NCBI GenBank assembly: GCA_023427845.1
Contig: JAEYZX010000114.1
Span: forward strand, 1-16,136
Direction of reading: 5' to 3'
DNA length: 16,136 nt
Source: Bacteroidota bacterium
GTDB lineage: Bacteria; Bacteroidota; Bacteroidia; Flavobacteriales; Flavobacteriaceae
Numbering within the stretch: position 1 is the first letter of the stretch; every line of letters starts with the position of its first letter. Positions 14,908 through 16,136 of the stretch are shown here, one piece after another. The notes beneath the pieces were generated by a model that saw only the letters and a program-made list of their open reading frames with translations, did not search any database and had not been told where the DNA came from. A program made the position numbers and the translations under genes.

Positions 14908-14990
14908 AATTTAATTTAGGTTTAATAATTGATAATTAACAAGTAATAATTGGCTAATGATGAAAATTATTGCTAAGACGTACAACACCA

Positions 14991-15046
14991 CCCTAATCCC
15001 TAATCCCTAATCCCTAATCCCTCATCGCTAATCCCTATTCCCTCAT
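14991..15046. repeat. 7-bp tandem array, 8 units of CCCTNNT
   Basis: Units begin at 14991, 14998, 15005, 15012, 15019, 15026, 15033 and 15040, exactly 7 bp apart: four CCCTAAT, then CCCTCAT, CGCTAAT, CCCTATT, CCCTCAT. One base departs from the core (CGC at 15026). Like the array at 150-226 it ends in CCCTCAT, and an AATTGATAAT precedes each array (126-135 and 14927-14936). It lies between prfA and pyrF, so their minus-strand transcript would carry GGG runs with 4-nt spacers. Confidence 0.95.
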
Positions 15047-15059
15047 ATTCGACCTAAAC

Positions 15060-16136
15060 TTAAAACACCTCACTCGCTTCCTTCAACTTTTCAGTATTAT
15101 TCACCAATTGAAGTTCGTCGATGATTTTTTGGATGTCGCCGTTCATGATGTTGCCTAGGTCGTATAACGTCAGTCCGATGCGGTGATCGGTGACGCGGCC
15201 TTGCGCATAATTATAAGTGCGGATCTTCGCCGAACGGTCGCCCGACGAAACCTGTGAAGATCGTTTTGTTGCATCTTCGGCCTGTTTCTTGGCAAGCTCC
15301 TGCTCGTACAAACGCGAGCGAAGTACCGTAAATGCCTTGTCTTTATTCTTGTGCTGTGATTTTTCGTCCTGGCATTGCGCAACCAATCCGGTTGGGATGT
15401 GCGTTAATCGTACCGCAGATTTGGTAGTGTTAACCGACTGACCGCCCGGACCTGACGAACAAAAGAAATCCACACGAACATCATTCATGTCGATTTGTAC
15501 GTCAAATTCTTCGGCTTCAGGCAAAACCATTACGGTTGCCGCCGATGTATGGACGCGGCCCTGTGTTTCGGTCTGCGGGACACGCTGGACCCTGTGCACG
15601 CCTGCTTCAAATTTGAGTGTTCCATAGACGTCCTCTCCGGTGACTTCAAAAATAACCTCTTTGAATCCGCCCGATGTTCCTTCGTTCATATCGACGACCG
15701 AGGTTCTCCAGCCGCGGTTTTCACAGTATTTGGTATACATCCTAAACAAATCGCCCGCGAAAATACTCGCTTCGTCGCCGCCCGTTCCGGCACGTATTTC
15801 AACGATTACGTTTTTGCCGTCTTCAGGATCTTTAGGGATTAGCATGAATTTTATTTCTTCCTCAAGTTCAGGCAGACGTGTTTTCGCTTCTTCAAGCTGC
15901 ATTTTGGCCATCTCGACCATTTCGGCATCGCTTCCGTCGGAAATGATTTCGTTCGCCTCGTCGATATTGGCCATCAGCGAAACATATTCGTCACGCTTTG
16001 CGGCCAATGCCTTAAGGTCTTTATATTCTTTGTTGAGCTGGACGTAACGTTTTTGGTCGGCTATCACATCGGGTTGAATGATCAAGTCGGAAATTTCATC
16101 GAAACGCTGCTTTACTATCTGTAGTCTGTCTAACAT
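15060..16136 (-). CDS. prfA: Peptide chain release factor 1
   Basis: A complete 358-residue class I release factor that recognises UAA and UAG and triggers release of the finished protein. Domain 1 (about 1-105) is a helical coiled-coil region. The stop-codon recognition tripeptide is PQT (187-189) within VPQTETQGRVHTSA, corresponding to the P-A/V-T of other RF1 proteins, so this is RF1 and not RF2 (which would have SPF). The catalytic GGQ motif is at 231-233 (GPGGQSVNTT), with Q233 the residue normally N5-methylated by PrmC. The length is normal, and the start ATG coincides with the right edge of the window, so the upstream context is not visible. It is followed on the same strand by the heptamer array and pyrF. 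Confidence 0.97.
   Translation of the reverse strand: MLDRLQIVKQRFDEISDLIIQPDVIADQKRYVQLNKEYKDLKALAAKRDEYVSLMANIDEANEIISDGSDAEMVEMAKMQLEEAKTRLPELEEEIKFMLIPKDPEDGKNVIVEIRAGTGGDEASIFAGDLFRMYTKYCENRGWRTSVVDMNEGTSGGFKEVIFEVTGEDVYGTLKFEAGVHRVQRVPQTETQGRVHTSAATVMVLPEAEEFDVQIDMNDVRVDFFCSSGPGGQSVNTTKSAVRLTHIPTGLVAQCQDEKSQHKNKDKAFTVLRSRLYEQELAKKQAEDATKRSSQVSSGDRSAKIRTYNYAQGRVTDHRIGLTLYDLGNIMNGDIQKIIDELQLVNNTEKLKEASEVF

Noticed and set aside
14930..14980. Terminator after prfA built from AATAATT/AATTATT
   Set aside because: The stem is seven A-T pairs only, with a long loop and no T-run, so it would be unstable.

Overview
The window looks like chromosomal DNA from a member of the Flavobacteriia, probably Flavobacterium or a close relative. 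The evidence is a moderately AT-rich base composition, few Shine-Dalgarno sequences, promoter elements of the Bacteroidetes type (TTTG / TAnnTTTG), two secreted proteins with C-terminal type IX secretion (T9SS) sorting domains, and families typical of the group (DUF1543, DUF4197 and a short G-x-y lipoprotein). No phage, insertion sequence, CRISPR array, tRNA or rRNA is visible. The genus is inference.

Layout. Positions 1-372 carry no gene but hold a strict 7-bp tandem repeat (150-226). A small one-helix membrane protein with a clear terminator follows. Next is a two-gene plus-strand cassette: a GH130 glycoside phosphorylase/hydrolase and a two-domain protein joining a GT4-type glycosyltransferase to a C-terminal all-helical domain. 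It ends in a strong hairpin shared with a convergent lipoprotein gene. After that come a DUF1543 gene, two T9SS cargo proteins (one on each strand), and a minus-strand operon of icmF (a B12-dependent acyl-CoA mutase fused to its G-protein chaperone) followed by a small SRPBCC protein. Divergent from icmF is a tandem pair of DUF4197 paralogues, one with a cleavable signal peptide and the other a lipoprotein. The right end is a minus-strand cluster: prfA, then a 152-bp gap holding a second 7-bp repeat, then pyrF and a cytosolic BtuF-like receptor. The last two genes overlap, and both must use TTG or a rarer start codon.

How it fits together. The GH130/GT4 pair probably makes and turns over one mannose-type glycan or oligosaccharide. 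IcmF carries the Phe/Gln substrate signature of isobutyryl-CoA mutases, not the Tyr/Arg of methylmalonyl-CoA mutases, so it should work in branched-chain or butyrate acyl-CoA metabolism and needs adenosylcobalamin. prfA and pyrF are housekeeping genes.

The least ordinary items are the two phase-perfect CCCTNNT heptamer arrays (11 and 8 units), which are G-rich on the minus strand, and the glycosyltransferase, which lacks both glutamates of the usual GT4 E-x7-E motif and carries an uncharacterised helical partner domain.
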